A stretch of DNA of 64,000 nt from Halosimplex aquaticum (GTDB lineage: Archaea > Halobacteriota > Halobacteria > Halobacteriales > Haloarculaceae), in assembly GCF_028747785.1 (NCBI RefSeq), contig NZ_CP118158.1:3782001-3846000 (forward strand). Direction: 5' to 3'. Positions 16,947 to 26,077 of this stretch are shown here, one piece after another (positions within the stretch are counted from its first letter, which is position 1; each line of letters opens with the position of its first letter). The position numbers and the translations under genes are program-made. The notes below the pieces were generated by a model. It saw only the letters and a list, made by a program, of their open reading frames with translations. It searched no databases and was not told the DNA's origin.

Positions 16947-18905
16947 CTAGTTTTCCGCCCGGTCCCACGGGAACGCGTACGTCGGGTCGTCGACGAACCG
17001 GTCCATCCCGGCCGACAGCGAGACGCGCGTCCCGCTCGGCAGCGAGACCCGGAGCGCATCCGAGCGCGATTCGTCCGATCCGTTCCCTCCTTCGTCCGCT
17101 TCCAGCGGATCGCCGTCGGAGTCGACGTCGGTGAACGCGTGCTCGCCGTAGGCGCCGGCCTGGGTGAGGACCTCGCGGTCCCGGCTCCCTCCGTTGACGA
17201 GCGTCAGGTCGATGCCCTCGGCGTCGATCCCTTCGACGAGCGCGCTGACACCCTCGGGGAGTCCGGGTCGTTCGCGCTCGGGGTCGAAGTGCCGGACCTG
17301 CGCCATGACCATCCCGCCGTAGTAGACGGGCTGGGGAGCGCCCATCGTGAGGTTGAGCAGCCCGCGGTGGAAGACGGGGTTGCGGTCGCGGAGGTAGTCT
17401 TCGTTCAGGACGTCCGGCTCGCGGCCCTCCTCGGCCATCCCGTCGAGCAGTTCCTGGGTGTGGTTGCGGTTGGCTTCGAGGACGCGCTCGGGGAACTCGG
17501 GGAACTCCCCTTCGAGGTAGGCGAGCCACGGCCACTCGTTGCCGGCGCCGTGTTTCGACGAGGGGCGCATGTCGACCTGCTTCCACTCCCGGGAGCCCCA
17601 GTCGCGCAGCCGCTCGACCCGCTCGCGGTCGGCCTCGTCCAGGGACATGTACCAGAGGTGGAACAGGTACGGGTCGTCGCGGTGGGTCTTGAACTCGTAC
17701 CAGCCGTCGCGCCACATAATCTCGCCGTCGTCCTCGCGCAGGCCCGAGCCGTTGTAGTGGTAGTCGCCCTCGCCGCCGTACTTGTGGGGAATGTAGAGCG
17801 TGTCGCCCTGTTCGATCCCGTTCTCGATCAGCGTGTCGAGTTGCTGGCGGTGGAAGTCGAGGTGGTCGCGGTCGCCCGTCAGGAGGGTGGCGTTCTCGGC
17901 GGCGGTGGTCGTCCCGACGCCGACGTAGTGCCAGCCGCCCCACGACCAGCCGTACATGCCGCCGTACCACTCCCCGTTCGTGTACTCGCCGATCTCGCCC
18001 GAGAGCCCGACGTTGTCGGGGATGATCCCGTCGTTTCGCTCGACGCGGTCGCGCCAGGCGTCGAGGTACTCCGTGACCCACTCCCGGTACTCCTCCTCGC
18101 CGGTGTGCAGGTACGCGTTGGTCATCAGGCTGGAGATGGCGAGGTTGAGCGGGATGTCCCCCTTCGAACACCGCTCCTCGTAGATCTCGAAGAGGCGTTC
18201 CTCGTTGTCGAGGTCGAGCAGTTCGGTCGCGTTGTCGAACTCCAGGTCGCGCCAGGGCAGACCGTGGCTCGCCCAGCGATAGTCGGCCCCGTAGCCGCCG
18301 AAGGTCGACTGCGTCCCGAACGCCGAGAGGTCGCTGTACTCCGGGCCGGCGCTGCCGTTCATCGGCGCGCGGACGAGGCGCCGCTCGGCGTCGTAGTTGT
18401 GCAACTCGGAGTCCCCGAGGTACATGTCGGCGAACCGCTCGGCCCGCTCGCGGACGACATCGTCGTCCGGCGCGGCGAGTCCCATGTTGTAGGTGTAGAG
18501 GTTCCCCTCGCCGAGGTGGAACCAGTCGCGGCACTGCTCGAACTCGTCGACGACCATCGGGTGGCCGTGTGGCGTGTCGGCCCGCTCGAAACGGGTCAGC
18601 GCGCCCTCGTAGGCGTCCTGGGCGTGTTCGAGGAGGGACTCGTCGCCGCCCATCGCGTAGACGAGCGGCCAGTTGTAGAACCCCTCGATGATGTCGTCGT
18701 AGCCGTCGACGCCGACGTGGTCGTCCGGCGGCCAGAGCGGTTCGCCGTCATCGCCGAGATAGTCGGCGACGAACTCCTCGACCGCGCTCTCGAACAGGTC
18801 GAACAGCGCTCGCTGGCGCGTGGCCCACTCGGGCGGCTGGGCGACCGAGCGACGCGCCGCTAGCTCGAACATACTCCACCCACTGTCCCACGCGCTGATG
18901 AACAT
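16947..18905 (-). CDS. Large protein of unknown function in the pectin locus, possible (alpha/alpha)-barrel enzyme
   Basis: 652 residues (MFELAARRSV at 18872 is an alternative start). It is rich in Trp, Tyr and Gly turns such as GFYNWPLVYAMGG, GGMYGWSWGGWHYVG and KYGGEGDYHYNGSG, with helices in between. That pattern is typical of (alpha/alpha)n-toroid glycosidases and polysaccharide lyases. No signal peptide is seen, so it should be cytoplasmic. I do not recognise a named family. It converges on the IclR gene (12-bp gap) and is divergent from a galactonate-dehydratase-like gene, so an enzyme acting on pectic oligomers, for example an unsaturated uronyl hydrolase, is a reasonable but untested guess. 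Confidence 0.6.
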   Translation of the reverse strand: MFISAWDSGWSMFELAARRSVAQPPEWATRQRALFDLFESAVEEFVADYLGDDGEPLWPPDDHVGVDGYDDIIEGFYNWPLVYAMGGDESLLEHAQDAYEGALTRFERADTPHGHPMVVDEFEQCRDWFHLGEGNLYTYNMGLAAPDDDVVRERAERFADMYLGDSELHNYDAERRLVRAPMNGSAGPEYSDLSAFGTQSTFGGYGADYRWASHGLPWRDLEFDNATELLDLDNEERLFEIYEERCSKGDIPLNLAISSLMTNAYLHTGEEEYREWVTEYLDAWRDRVERNDGIIPDNVGLSGEIGEYTNGEWYGGMYGWSWGGWHYVGVGTTTAAENATLLTGDRDHLDFHRQQLDTLIENGIEQGDTLYIPHKYGGEGDYHYNGSGLREDDGEIMWRDGWYEFKTHRDDPYLFHLWYMSLDEADRERVERLRDWGSREWKQVDMRPSSKHGAGNEWPWLAYLEGEFPEFPERVLEANRNHTQELLDGMAEEGREPDVLNEDYLRDRNPVFHRGLLNLTMGAPQPVYYGGMVMAQVRHFDPERERPGLPEGVSALVEGIDAEGIDLTLVNGGSRDREVLTQAGAYGEHAFTDVDSDGDPLEADEGGNGSDESRSDALRVSLPSGTRVSLSAGMDRFVDDPTYAFPWDRAEN

Positions 18906-18980
18906 TTGGGTCGTGGCGGGCTGGTCCGGTTGTGTGAGCGGCCCGAAGATTCACCACCGCCGGGCGCGAGAGTCGAACCC

Positions 18981-20156
18981 ATGCGTATCACCGACTACGA
19001 GCTGTACGAGGTGCCGCCGCGCTGGCAGTTTCTGAAACTGGAGACCAGCGACGGCGCGGTCGGCTGGGGCGAGCCGTACTCGAAGTGGCACTACCAGGGC
19101 GATGCGCCGTCGGCGACGCCCGCGGCGGTCGACCAGATGATGGAGAAGTACGTCCTCGGGGAGGATCCGGCTCGCATCGAAGACCTGTGGCAGGCGATGT
19201 ACCGGAGCAGCTTCTACCGCGGCGGGCCGATCCACATGAGCGCGATCGCGGGCATCGACCAGGCGCTGTGGGACCTGAAGGGCAAGCGGTTCGGCGCACC
19301 GGTGTACGAACTGCTCGGCGGACCGGCCCGCGACCGCGTCCGCGCCTACCAGCACGTCTCGGTCCCGAGCGTCGAGGAGGTCGACGACCCAGCGGCCGCC
19401 GCTGCGCGCGAGGCCGAGGGACACGTCGCCGACGGCTTCCGGGCGCTGAAGCTCGTCCCGACGCCGGGGCTGGAACTGGTCGACTCGCCCGCGAGCGTCG
19501 ACGCCGCGAGCGAAGTCGTCGGCGCCGTACGCGAGGCCGTGGGGGCCGAGGTCGACGTCGCCGTGGACTTCCACGGCCGCGCCTCCAAGACGATGGCCCG
19601 GCAACTGGCCGCCGCGCTCGAACCGCACGACCCGATGTTCGTCGAGGAGCCCGTCACGCCCGAGCACGACCACGCGCTGCCCCGGATCGTCGAGTCGACG
19701 CGGCTCCCCATCGCCACCGGCGAACGCCTCTACACCCGGTCGGACTTCCGCCCGCTCTTCGAAGCGGACGCGGTCGACGTGGTCCAGCCCGACGTCTCGA
19801 ACGCCGGCGGCATCACCGAGACGAAGAAGATCGCCGACATGGCCGAGACCTACGACGTGTCCGTCGCGCCCCACTGCCCGATGGGCCCGCTCTGCACGGC
19901 GGCCTCGCTGCAGATCGACGCCGCCGTCCCCAACGCGCTCGTCCAGGAGCAAATCCTCCACAAGGTCGAGGGGGCGTTCCGGTACGTGGAGAACCCGGGT
20001 ATGTTCGACGTCGTCGACGGGTTCATCGACGTCCCCGAGGGCCCCGGCCTCGGCGTCGAGATCGACGGGGCGACGGTCGAAGAGTGGGACGGCCGCGACC
20101 TCTCGTTCACGCGACCGCTGGGCCGACGCGCGGACGGGAGCGTCGGCGAGCGCTGA
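18981..20156 (+). CDS. dgoD: Enolase-superfamily sugar-acid dehydratase, D-galactonate dehydratase (DgoD) type
   Basis: 391 residues. The capping domain is followed by a TIM barrel with the DgoD signature: VAVDFHGR (metal Asp and catalytic His), FVEEPV, IATGERLYTR and APHCPMGP (catalytic His). These match the Asp/His, Glu, Glu, His set of bacterial D-galactonate dehydratase, which converts galactonate to 2-keto-3-deoxygalactonate. Galactose side chains of pectin could feed it. The start is the ATG at 18981. A short tandem duplication follows the stop codon. It is likely co-directional and co-regulated with the next dehydratase, 141 bp downstream. Confidence 0.82.
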   Translation: MRITDYELYEVPPRWQFLKLETSDGAVGWGEPYSKWHYQGDAPSATPAAVDQMMEKYVLGEDPARIEDLWQAMYRSSFYRGGPIHMSAIAGIDQALWDLKGKRFGAPVYELLGGPARDRVRAYQHVSVPSVEEVDDPAAAAAREAEGHVADGFRALKLVPTPGLELVDSPASVDAASEVVGAVREAVGAEVDVAVDFHGRASKTMARQLAAALEPHDPMFVEEPVTPEHDHALPRIVESTRLPIATGERLYTRSDFRPLFEADAVDVVQPDVSNAGGITETKKIADMAETYDVSVAPHCPMGPLCTAASLQIDAAVPNALVQEQILHKVEGAFRYVENPGMFDVVDGFIDVPEGPGLGVEIDGATVEEWDGRDLSFTRPLGRRADGSVGER

Positions 20157-20194
20157 CGATCGGGGCGCCGAACGCTGACGATCGGGCGGCGAAC
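20152..20194 (+). repeat. Short tandem duplication at the stop codon
   Basis: A 22-bp unit GCTGACGATCGGGG... ending in GAAC is followed at once by a 21-bp near-copy. The first copy contains the stop codon of the upstream dehydratase. It is a local slippage or duplication product. Confidence 0.6.
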
Positions 20195-20297
20195 GGAAAC
20201 GCGGTCGTGGAACGCGACCCGCTCGGTCGGTCCGTCAGGCCGCGGTTCCGGCGGACCGCCCGTGCGTTTATTGCGCTGTGTTCGCAACCCCCACAGA

Positions 20298-21422
20298 ATG
20301 CGCGTCACCGACGTCGAGACGATCAGGTTCACGTACGAGTCGCACGGGAGGACCGACGAGAAGGGCCACGGCCACCCGGGGGAGCCCCACGAGGCGACGA
20401 AGACGCTCACGAAGATCGCCGTCGAGGGCGGTCCGGACGGCTACTGCTTCGGTGGGACGGAGGCCGCCAACGACGTCGCGGCGGACTACCTCGTCGGCGA
20501 GAACCCGCTGCACCGCGAGCCGCTGTGGAACCAGCTGTTCCGGACCCAGCGGCTCAACAAGGGGACCCTCGACACCGGGTCGCTCGCGGCCATCGACTGC
20601 GCGCTGTACGACGTGGCCGGCAAGGCCGCGGACATGCCCGTCTACGAACTACTCGGCGGCGGGCGTCGGGAGGTCCCCGTCTACGCGAGCACGATGGTCG
20701 GCGACGACGACCCGGACGGCCTCGGGACGGTCGAGGCGTACGTCGACTTCGCCGAGGAACTGGTCGACCGTGGGTTCCCCGCCATCAAGTTCCACTCGTG
20801 GATGCCGCCCTACGACGCCGATCCGGACCGCGTCGTCGAACTCTGTCGCGCCGTCCGCGAGGCGGTCGGTCCCGATATCGACCTGATGCTGGACTCCCAC
20901 CACTACTACACGCGGACGGAGGCCAAGCGCATCGGCGACGCGCTCGGCGACCTGGACTTCCGCTGGTTCGAGGAGCCGATGGACGAGTACTCGATGTCCG
21001 CCTACGAGTGGCTCTCCGAGGAGGTCGACGTGCCGATCCTCGGCCCGGAGACGGCCGAGGGCAAACACAAGACCCGCGCCGAGTGGGCCAAGCGCGGCGT
21101 CGCCGATATCGGGCGGGTCGGCGTGTTCGACGTCGGCGGCATCACGCCCGCCCGGAAGGTGGCGGCGCTGTACGAGTCGTTCTACATGGAGTGCGAACCG
21201 CACGGCGACTCCGTGCCCGAACTGCACCACCTCTGCTCGATGGCGACCCCGGGCACCTACTTCGAGCACGGACTGCTCCACCCGAAGTACGACTTCGAGG
21301 CTCACTCGCGGCCGTGGCTGCGGAACTACCCCGCCCCCGAGGACGGCGTCATCGAGGTGCCCGACGAGCCGGGGCTGGGTTACGACATCGACTGGGACCT
21401 GATCGAGGCAAACCGCGTCTGA
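20298..21422 (+). CDS. Enolase-superfamily sugar-acid dehydratase (mandelate-racemase group), substrate unknown
   Basis: 374 residues. Barrel motifs are AIKFHSW (Lys at the end of strand 2), LMLDSHHYY (metal Asp), FRWFEEPMDEY, ILGPETAEGKHK and ECEPHGDSVPEL (catalytic His). The N-terminus has an unusual His-rich stretch (DEKGHGHPGEPHEA). Family chemistry is abstraction of the proton next to a carboxylate followed by loss of water. The residues differ from DgoD, so the substrate is another aldonate or aldarate (galactarate, rhamnonate and arabinonate are candidates from pectin composition). The start is ATG 20298. Confidence 0.75.
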   Translation: MRVTDVETIRFTYESHGRTDEKGHGHPGEPHEATKTLTKIAVEGGPDGYCFGGTEAANDVAADYLVGENPLHREPLWNQLFRTQRLNKGTLDTGSLAAIDCALYDVAGKAADMPVYELLGGGRREVPVYASTMVGDDDPDGLGTVEAYVDFAEELVDRGFPAIKFHSWMPPYDADPDRVVELCRAVREAVGPDIDLMLDSHHYYTRTEAKRIGDALGDLDFRWFEEPMDEYSMSAYEWLSEEVDVPILGPETAEGKHKTRAEWAKRGVADIGRVGVFDVGGITPARKVAALYESFYMECEPHGDSVPELHHLCSMATPGTYFEHGLLHPKYDFEAHSRPWLRNYPAPEDGVIEVPDEPGLGYDIDWDLIEANRV

Positions 21423-21538
21423 CGGCGACCGAACCACGGCGCGTCTAAAACGGGAGAAAGAGACGGCGAAACCGGACTGCCGACCGGCGAGTTACCGGGG
21501 GCGGTCCGGTTCAGCGAAGGAGTCCGGACGGACCGACG

Positions 21539-23251
21539 TCAGGGCGGACTCGCGTTCGGATCCTCCACGGAGAGCGCCCACTGTTCGATCCAGTCGCGGA
21601 GGCCGCTACTGGGCACGGACAGCGAGTGCGTCGACCCGCCGTGGCTCGGGTACCCGCCGACGTCGTCCTCGTGGTTCGGGATGTCGCTGTCCGAGGCCGA
21701 CGAGACGTCCGTGTCCAGCGAGCGGTTGGCGACCTCGTCGATGACGCGCTGTTCGTGGCTGATCCGATCGGCCGGCCGCGCGCCGCCGTAGCTGAGGTTG
21801 TGACTCTCCACGTCGCCCGAGGCCATCGGCGATAGTCCGCTGGGCCAGAGCGGACGCGATCCGGTCGTCGACACGCTGCAGAACGTCCGCCCGTTCAGCC
21901 CGGGGTCGGCGACGAGGTTGTCGTTGATGTAGACGGTCCCGTCGCCCTTGACGATAGCGTCCGACCAGTCGAACCGGCCGAGGTAGACGTTGCCCTCGAT
22001 GGACGACTGCATCCCGGACGACCCCATGATCGCCTTGTCGAAGTAGTAGACGACGTTGTTGGCGATGACGCTCTGGGTGTCGTCCTTGAGCCGCGGGTTG
22101 CGGTCGTTGTTCTTCGCCCAGACGTTGCCCAGCAGCGCGACGTTGGTCGCACCGTCGCCGATCAGCGACCCGTTGGAGTTCTCCTCTGGACCTTCCAGCC
22201 CCTCGGCGATCAGGCAGTTCGCCACCGTGGTGTCGGTGCTGTCGTAGCCGACCGAGAGGTTCTCGTCGCGACCCCAGTAGGACGTACAGTGGTCGAAGAT
22301 GACGTTCGACGTCCCGTCTGCGCTGTTCATGGGGTCGGCGCCCTCGGCGGCGCCGCCTCCCTCGCCGCGGAAGATGCGGATGTGCTGGACGATGCAATCG
22401 TTGCCCTCGACCTGGATCATCCCGTTCGTGAACGTGATCCCGGGCGAGGGGGCCGTCTGGCCGGCGACCCAGCACTGGTCGTTCGTGATCGACAGGTCGC
22501 TGCCGCCCAGATCGATCACGCCGCTGGCCTCGAAGACGACTAGCCGCGGGCCGCTGGCCGTGAACGCCTCCTCGACCGCGCTCTGCGTCGCCTCGGTCAC
22601 CCGGTGGACGGTGACGTCGTCGCTGAACCACGAGGTGTCCGCGAACCCGTCCTCGTAGTGGAAGTCGGATCCGCTCCCGGTGGTGCCGCCACCGCCGGAC
22701 CCGCCGTCGCCGCCCGACAGCTCCTCGAAGTTCCAGCGCTGGTTGTCGCCCTCCAGCCAGTCCCAGTCGATGACGTCCGCGCCGTCGGCGGTCGACCAGT
22801 CGCTGACGTCGAGCACGTTGCCGCTGGCGACGTTCTCGACGCGATAGGAGCCGTCGCTGTTCTGGGTGATGTTCCAGCGCTGCATGTCCCCGCCGTTCCA
22901 CGACCACTGGTGGACGGAGGTCCCGTTGGCCGTGTCCCCGTTGGGCACGTCGAGGACGTTGCCGCTGTTGACGTTCTCGATGCGGTAGGTCCCGTCGTCC
23001 AGTTCCTCGACGATCCAGCGCTGGTGGTCGCCGCCGTTCCACGACCACTGCTGGACGTTGTCGCCGTCGGCCGTGCCCGCGCCGGCGACCTCCAGCGCCT
23101 TCCCGCTGTGGACCGGCGTCAGCCGGTAGGTCGCGCCCGACGTGATGCCCGGCGCGGCGCTGGCACTGCCCGACGCCGCCGCTGTTGCCACTGCCCCGAT
23201 GCTACTCGCTCCAACGAGGCGCAGGAAACTGCGCCTGTCGTGTCGTGTCAT
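21539..23251 (-). CDS. Secreted pectate lyase (PL1-like) with ricin-type lectin domain
   Basis: 570 residues from the ATG at 23251. A Tat signal (RHDRRSFLRLVG, hydrophobic run, ASGSASAAP cleavage region) is followed by a beta-trefoil of three QxW-type repeats, each ending in a QRW triplet (residues ~37-185; CBM13/ricin-B like), a Gly/Ser linker and the lyase domain (~200-570). The lyase has the family segments WVAGQTAPSPGIT, IVQHIRIFRG, FDHCTSYWGRDENLSVG and NDRNPRLK. It should cleave polygalacturonate by beta-elimination outside the cell. It shares its catalytic domain closely with the next gene, and the two have an identical 16-bp promoter segment. Confidence 0.85.
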   Translation of the reverse strand: MTRHDRRSFLRLVGASSIGAVATAAASGSASAAPGITSGATYRLTPVHSGKALEVAGAGTADGDNVQQWSWNGGDHQRWIVEELDDGTYRIENVNSGNVLDVPNGDTANGTSVHQWSWNGGDMQRWNITQNSDGSYRVENVASGNVLDVSDWSTADGADVIDWDWLEGDNQRWNFEELSGGDGGSGGGGTTGSGSDFHYEDGFADTSWFSDDVTVHRVTEATQSAVEEAFTASGPRLVVFEASGVIDLGGSDLSITNDQCWVAGQTAPSPGITFTNGMIQVEGNDCIVQHIRIFRGEGGGAAEGADPMNSADGTSNVIFDHCTSYWGRDENLSVGYDSTDTTVANCLIAEGLEGPEENSNGSLIGDGATNVALLGNVWAKNNDRNPRLKDDTQSVIANNVVYYFDKAIMGSSGMQSSIEGNVYLGRFDWSDAIVKGDGTVYINDNLVADPGLNGRTFCSVSTTGSRPLWPSGLSPMASGDVESHNLSYGGARPADRISHEQRVIDEVANRSLDTDVSSASDSDIPNHEDDVGGYPSHGGSTHSLSVPSSGLRDWIEQWALSVEDPNASPP

Positions 23252-23287
23252 GAAGTGACACCGAATTCGCATACAATCGGATATAAA

Positions 23288-23303
23288 ATAAACATTTTCT
23301 AGA
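23288..23303 (-). promoter_or_regulatory. Shared promoter element upstream of pectate lyase (copy 1)
   Basis: On the minus strand, TCTAGAAAATGTTTAT ends about 37 bp before the ATG at 23251. It includes a TATA-like TGTTTAT and a TTTTCTAGAAAA-type palindrome. The same 16 bases occur before the next pectate lyase. Confidence 0.6.
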
Positions 23304-23458
23304 AAATATATAATTAACTAAGATGTTATGGGATCGGCCGGAGTCGGCCCGCAGGTCGACTATCGATAGAAACCGGGAGTACGGCGACGGCACCGCTGTC
23401 GGACGGCCCGTGACGCCGTCGCCGGTGCGTCACGAGGTGCGACGCGTCTGTCGCCGTC

Positions 23459-25909
23459 TCAGGGCGGACTCGCGTTCTCCTCTTCGACGGCGAGCGCCCA
23501 CTGGTCGAGCCAGCTGCGCAGGCCGCTACTCGGCACGTTCAGCGTGTGCGTCGTCCCGCCGTGGTCCGGATAGCCTCCGACGTCCGTGTGACTGTTGGGG
23601 ATGTCGGAGTCGGCGGGATCGGAGACGTCCGTGTTCAGCGACCGGTTCCTGATCTCGTCGACGACGCGCTGCTCGTGGCTAATCCGGTCGGCCGGTCGCG
23701 CGCCGGCGTAGTTGAGGTTGTGGCTCTCGACCTCGCTCGACGGCATGGGCGAGAGGTCGCCCGGCCACAACGGCCGCGAGCTCAGTTCGGTACCGACGTT
23801 CTGGAAGGCCCGCCCTTCCAGACCGGGGTCGGTGACGAGGTTGTCGGCGAACGAGACGCTCCCGTCGCCGAAGACGATCGCGTCCGACCAGTCGAACCGG
23901 CCGATGTAGGCGTTGCCCTCGACCGCCGCGCTGGCGCCGCCGTCGATCCAGATGGCCTTGTCGAAGTAGTAGTTGAGGCCGTTGACGACCACCGTCTCCG
24001 TGTTCGACTTGAGCCGCGGGTTGCGGTCGTTGTTCTTGGCGTACACCGTCCCGAGGATCGCGACGTTCGACGCGCCGTCGCCGACGAGCGTCCCGTTGGA
24101 GTTCTCCTCGGGGTTTTCGAGACCCTCGGCGACGAGGCAGTTCGACACGGTCGTGTCCGTGCTGTCGTAGCCGACCGAGAGGTTCTCGTCGCGACCCCAG
24201 TAGGACGTACAGTGGTCGAAGATGACGTTCGACGAGCCGTCGCGGTTGTTCAGCGGGTCCGTCCCCTCGCCGCCGCTCTCGTCGCCGCGGAAGACGCGGA
24301 TGTGCTGGACGATGCAGTTGTCCGGTTCGACCTGCACCATCCCGTTGATGAACGTGATCCCGGGCGACGGCGCGGTCTGGCCGGCCACCCAGCAGTTGGG
24401 ATACGTGATCGACAGGTCCGCGCCGCCCAGGTCCACGACGCCGCTCGTCTCGAAGACGATCAGCCGCGGCCCCTCCGTGGTGAACGCGTCCTGGATCGGG
24501 CCCAGGGCCGCCTCCTGGATCCTGATGACCTGGACGCTGTCGTCGAACCACGATACGTCGGCGAAGCCGTCCTCGTAGTCGAAGTACGATCCGCCGGACG
24601 TGCCGCCGCTCCCGCTCGACGTGGTGAACGAACTGACGGACCCCGTCGCCGAGTCTCCGTCGCTCGCGCTCGCCGTCACGCGGAACTCGTAGCTCGTGCC
24701 GCTGGAGAGCCCGGAGACGTCCGTACTGACCGATCCCGACGACGACAGCGTCTGTGCGCTCGTCGCGTTCCACGAACTCGCCCCCGATTCGCGGTACTCG
24801 AACGAGACGTCCGCCGAGGACGCGCCGCCGAGGTCGTCGAGCGACCCCGAGAGCGTCGCCGACGAGGCGTCGACGCTCGACGCCGACCCCGTCGAGACGA
24901 CCGGGTCGGTGTCTCCGCCGCCGCTGGCGGACGTCGAGAACGTGTTCGCCGACCCGGTGGCCGCGTCGCCGTCGCTGGCGTCGGCGGCCGCCCGGAACTC
25001 GTGGTCGGTGCCCGCCGACAGCCCCGAGACCGTCTGACTGTACGACCCCGTCGACGACAGCGTCTGTGCGCTCGTCGCGGTCCACGAGCTCGCGCCCGAT
25101 TCACGCCACTCGAAGTAGGCGTCTGCCGAGGACGCGCCGCCGAGGTCGTCGAGCGCGCCCGAGAGCGTCGCCGACGAGGTCCCGACGCTCGACGCCGACC
25201 CCGTCGAGACGACAGGGTCCGTGTCCCCGCCTCCGCCGGTCCCGGTGGAGACGCTTCCCGCGACCTCCACGTTCCCGACGTCTTCGTTGCTCCCCGGCGA
25301 GAGCCCGGAGAGGTTCGAGAACTGGGCGGTCGTCAGGGTCCCTTCGTTGTGGCTACAGACCGCCAGCCCGACGTACGCGCTGTCCGCGAGGTCTATCTCG
25401 CCCGGCGAGATGTCGGCGATGAGCGTCCAGTTCTCCCCGTCGGACGAACCGTAGGCTTCGATGGTGTCGCCCGACCGGACGAGTCGCTGCCAGGTCGCCG
25501 ACATCGTCCCGCCGGAGACCTCCGACTCGCCGGTCCCCCCCGAAGTCGTGCTCTCTGCGTCGTTCCCGTCGTCGGAGCGCCACTGGAACGACGTGTCGTT
25601 GCCCGGCGTCTTGCGGATCATCGCGTGCTCGGCGTCGTCGTTCAGCGTCTGCCTGACCATCAGGCCCGCGCGCGCCCAGGGATCGGTGTTCTCCAGACTG
25701 TCGACCCGGACGCTCACGTCGAAGTCGCCGTCGACCTCCGTGTAGTAGTAGTGGAACTCGTCGCGGGCGTTCCAGATGTCGTAGCCGCCCCCCTCGATCG
25801 TGATCGTCGTCGCCGCCGCGACCGCGTCCGCCGCGTAGTTCGATGCCAGTACGCCTGTGGTCCCGAGCCCGATCGCCCGGAGGAACGTGCGCCTGTCGTG
25901 GTGTGCCAT
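23459..25909 (-). CDS. Secreted pectate lyase (PL1-like) with concanavalin-like and two FN3-like domains
   Basis: 816 residues from the ATG at 25909 (MAHHDRRTFLRAIGLG, Tat signal). The order is: a beta-sandwich resembling the DUF1349/LamG group (~30-205), two nearly identical 104-residue fibronectin-III-like repeats (~230-440), then the lyase domain (~455-816) with WVAGQTAPSPGIT, FDHCTSYWGRDENLSVG and NDRNPRLK. The lyase half is very similar to that of the preceding lyase, so they are recent paralogues. The extra modules probably bind polysaccharide or extend the enzyme from the cell. The upstream 11 codons of the open frame are left out because the Tat signal starts at 25909. Confidence 0.85.
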   Translation of the reverse strand: MAHHDRRTFLRAIGLGTTGVLASNYAADAVAAATTITIEGGGYDIWNARDEFHYYYTEVDGDFDVSVRVDSLENTDPWARAGLMVRQTLNDDAEHAMIRKTPGNDTSFQWRSDDGNDAESTTSGGTGESEVSGGTMSATWQRLVRSGDTIEAYGSSDGENWTLIADISPGEIDLADSAYVGLAVCSHNEGTLTTAQFSNLSGLSPGSNEDVGNVEVAGSVSTGTGGGGDTDPVVSTGSASSVGTSSATLSGALDDLGGASSADAYFEWRESGASSWTATSAQTLSSTGSYSQTVSGLSAGTDHEFRAAADASDGDAATGSANTFSTSASGGGDTDPVVSTGSASSVDASSATLSGSLDDLGGASSADVSFEYRESGASSWNATSAQTLSSSGSVSTDVSGLSSGTSYEFRVTASASDGDSATGSVSSFTTSSGSGGTSGGSYFDYEDGFADVSWFDDSVQVIRIQEAALGPIQDAFTTEGPRLIVFETSGVVDLGGADLSITYPNCWVAGQTAPSPGITFINGMVQVEPDNCIVQHIRVFRGDESGGEGTDPLNNRDGSSNVIFDHCTSYWGRDENLSVGYDSTDTTVSNCLVAEGLENPEENSNGTLVGDGASNVAILGTVYAKNNDRNPRLKSNTETVVVNGLNYYFDKAIWIDGGASAAVEGNAYIGRFDWSDAIVFGDGSVSFADNLVTDPGLEGRAFQNVGTELSSRPLWPGDLSPMPSSEVESHNLNYAGARPADRISHEQRVVDEIRNRSLNTDVSDPADSDIPNSHTDVGGYPDHGGTTHTLNVPSSGLRSWLDQWALAVEEENASPP
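24600..25223 (-). repeat. Tandem 312-bp duplication inside the pectate lyase gene
   Basis: Two adjacent blocks with a 312-bp period encode the two FN3-like modules. The nucleotide sequence itself is well conserved (the stretch GAGCGTCGCCGACGAG occurs at 24851 and 25163), not just the protein, so the duplication looks recent or homogenised. Outer limits are approximate. Confidence 0.75.
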
Positions 25910-25944
25910 TTGTGCCACCACTGCATTCCACAAATGCATCAATG

Positions 25945-25960
25945 ATAAACATTTTCTAGA
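25945..25960 (-). promoter_or_regulatory. Shared promoter element upstream of pectate lyase (copy 2)
   Basis: Minus-strand TCTAGAAAATGTTTAT, identical to the element at 23288-23303, ending 36 bp before the ATG at 25909. Flanking bases differ, which argues for selection on this core rather than simple carry-over of duplicated upstream DNA. Confidence 0.6.
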
Positions 25961-26077
25961 TATGATTACACGATATATAATTCAAGGATGCTTGCAAGTC
26001 GACTAGCGGAGGTGACGGCGTCGCTACTCGGCGCGGAAGGGCGGTGAGAAAGCGGCTGTCGTCGGCCGGTCAGACGG

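Noticed and set aside
21606..23048. A 480-residue minus-strand frame overlapping the ricin-domain pectate lyase
   Set aside because: An Arg-rich alternative frame of the same DNA without domains; the Tat-exported frame is clearly the gene.
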